A DNA stretch of 45,362 bases from Alphaproteobacteria bacterium. GTDB lineage: Bacteria > Pseudomonadota > Alphaproteobacteria > Rhizobiales > Devosiaceae. Location: positions 1 to 45,362 of the forward strand of contig JAHJQZ010000105.1 of assembly GCA_018818925.1 (NCBI GenBank). Reading direction: 5' to 3'. Shown here piece after piece: positions 44,232 through 45,362 of this stretch (the stretch's first letter is position 1; the number at the start of each line of letters is the position of its first letter). Position numbers and translations under genes: made by a program. Below the pieces are notes generated by a model. It ran no database searches. It was given only the letters and a program-made list of their open reading frames with translations, and was not told the origin of the DNA.

Positions 44232-45072
44232 CGCCTTTCGGTCCGACTATCGGATCGGTGGCGCCCTCGAAAGCGCCGCCGGTCCCGGAACCGATGCTAT
44301 CGCGCTCCATATGCCGGAGCGCGACGGCGCCGAACCAGGCCGGACCGGCTATGTCCATTCCGTCGAAACCGCCGGGGCCGTCGACGGCCCCGGCATCCGC
44401 TATGTCGTTTTCCTATCCGGCTGCCCGCTGACCTGCGCCTATTGTCACAATCCCGACTGCCTGACAATGAAGCGCGGCGGCAGGCCGACCGATGCCGAGG
44501 CGCTGATGGACGACATCCGCGCGTACAAGAGGTTCATGCAGGCGACAGGGGGCGGCGTCACCATTTCCGGCGGCGAACCGCTGGTCCAGCCCGAATTCAC
44601 CCTCGCGCTGCTCAAGGCCTGCAAACAGGCGGGTCTTCACACCGCCCTCGACACCTCGGGCTATCTCGGCGCCAGGGCCTCAGACGCGCTATTGGCCAAT
44701 ACCGATCTCGTCCTGCTCGACATCAAGTCCGGCCTGCCGGATGTCTATCGCAAAACGACTGGGGTCGACCTTAAGCCGACCCTCGATTTCGCCCGCAGGC
44801 TCGACACCATGGGCAAGCCGGTCTGGGTGCGCTTCGTGCTGGTGCCGGGCCTCACCGACGGCGAGGACAATCTCGTCGCGGTCAACGAAATCGTCGCCGG
44901 TCTCGGCACTGTCGAGCGGCTGGAAATCCTGCCCTTCCACAAGATGGGCGAGCACAAGTGGCAGGCTCTCGGCCTCAACTATACGCTGGGCGATACCCAG
45001 CCGCCGACCGAAGCGGAAATCGCGCGGGCGCGAAACATCCTCGGCCGCAACGGCGTCAACGTGCTGGTCTAG
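44218..45072 (+). CDS. pflA: Pyruvate formate-lyase activating enzyme
   Basis: A 284-residue radical-SAM activase that installs the glycyl radical on PflB. The cluster motif CxxxCxxC is C69, C73 and C76 ([14 protein letters not shown]). VTISGGEPL and LDTSGY are conserved SAM-binding segments, and [11 protein letters not shown] is typical of PflA. It has about 42 residues more at the N-terminus than the E. coli enzyme, where the family usually starts close to GYVHSVET. A start nearer residue 40 is therefore possible, but the ATG at 44218 is kept because it gives translational coupling to pflB. Confidence 0.92.
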   Translation: MTALDAFRSDYRIGGALESAAGPGTDAIALHMPERDGAEPGRTGYVHSVETAGAVDGPGIRYVVFLSGCPLTCAYCHNPDCLTMKRGGRPTDAEALMDDIRAYKRFMQATGGGVTISGGEPLVQPEFTLALLKACKQAGLHTALDTSGYLGARASDALLANTDLVLLDIKSGLPDVYRKTTGVDLKPTLDFARRLDTMGKPVWVRFVLVPGLTDGEDNLVAVNEIVAGLGTVERLEILPFHKMGEHKWQALGLNYTLGDTQPPTEAEIARARNILGRNGVNVLV

Positions 45073-45138
45073 GCACTGCGCCTCAAATACGGGCACCGCG
45101 AAACCTGAACCCACCTAAAGTTCCCGCATAGCACCCAC

Positions 45139-45243
45139 CGTTATTGCGAGCGCCCGAAGGGCGCGCGGCAATCCAGAGGGCCGCGAGCGCCGGCATTTGC
45201 AGCCTTCTGGATTGCCGCGTCGCTGCGCTCCTCGCAATGACGC
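45139..45243. repeat. Palindromic intergenic repeat element
   Basis: Arms at about 45139–45180 and 45203–45242 are imperfectly inverted: CGTTATTGCGAG…CGCGGCAATCCAGAGG, against CCTTCTGGATTGCCGCG…CTCGCAATGACG. Such CATTGCGAG/CAATCCAG elements are widespread REP-like palindromes in alphaproteobacterial genomes, to my knowledge. It lies between pflA and tRNA-Leu. Confidence 0.75.
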
Positions 45244-45293
45244 CAGCTCCAAATTTCAGAGAATGTCCTAAAAGCTCGCGCTCAAAGCGCGTT

Positions 45294-45362
45294 TGGTGCC
45301 CTGGAGAAGACTCGAACTTCCACTTCCGTTAGGAAACTAGCACCTGAAGCTAGCGCGTCTAC
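45294..45362 (-). tRNA. tRNA-Leu(CAG), partial at the window edge
   Basis: On the minus strand the 3' part of a class II tRNA: anticodon stem CTAGC/GCTAG enclosing TTCAGGT (anticodon CAG, reads CUG), a long variable arm (TTTCCTAACGGAAG), T arm GTTCGAGTC, acceptor CCAGGGC, discriminator A and encoded CCA. About 20 bases of the 5' end lie beyond the window. Confidence 0.92.

Overview
The window is high-GC DNA from an alphaproteobacterium, most likely a member of the Hyphomicrobiales (Rhizobiales). Supporting evidence: a BA14K-family protein, an Hsp20–DUF1150 pair, a rhizobial-type palindromic intergenic repeat, a candidate ROSE-like thermometer and several Thivi_2564/DUF3309/CsbD-type small proteins. 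The genus cannot be fixed from this sequence. No CRISPR array, rRNA or intact insertion sequence was seen.

Region 1 (1–10961) is a catabolic operon on the minus strand. It encodes a complete CUT1-type ABC importer (ATPase, binding protein, two permeases), an IclR regulator, a BKACE (DUF849) beta-keto acid cleavage enzyme, an M24 metallopeptidase-fold hydrolase, a Gfo/Idh/MocA dehydrogenase and three SDRs (one cut by the window edge). A divergent LysR gene stands at its head. The substrate is unknown.

Region 2 (11026–17483) is a complete N-type ATPase operon, atpD-C-Q-R-B-E-F-A-G, with mostly 1–11 base gene overlaps. The c subunit carries two membrane glutamates (E27, E60), and the b subunit looks fused to a delta-like C-terminus.

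Region 3 (17678–29302) is a stress/envelope island: an OmpA-type protein with three Cys-x10-Cys repeats, a BA14K protein, a 45-residue membrane protein, a 1456-residue CheB–CheR–PAS–histidine kinase–REC–REC–LuxR regulator, CsbD, a 47-aa membrane protein, DUF3309, a decayed transketolase and a Thivi_2564 membrane protein. Six copies of a 19-bp motif, TGmGTAkATTCCGATCCTG, lie in the intergenic DNA here. Five face a downstream stress or envelope gene. In three, a TAnnnT hexamer follows at exactly 22 nt. I infer a regulon read by the FixJ-like output domain of the giant sensor. This is the most novel signal in the window.

Region 4 (29632–33642) holds an extended-SDR reductase, a LysR gene broken by a one-base deletion, a beta-lactamase-fold serine hydrolase and a Crp/Fnr regulator. 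tRNA-Arg(CCG) follows.

Region 5 (34141–37735) is puuA-puuB-puuD, for gamma-glutamylated putrescine catabolism. Then come a small exported protein and an hsp20–DUF1150 unit with a near-perfect sigma-32 promoter and a ROSE-like leader, followed by a GT2 glycosyltransferase, DUF1697 and a truncated CapD-like gene.

Region 6 (41910–45072) is pflB-pflA (pyruvate formate-lyase and its activase), followed by a palindromic repeat and a partial tRNA-Leu(CAG).
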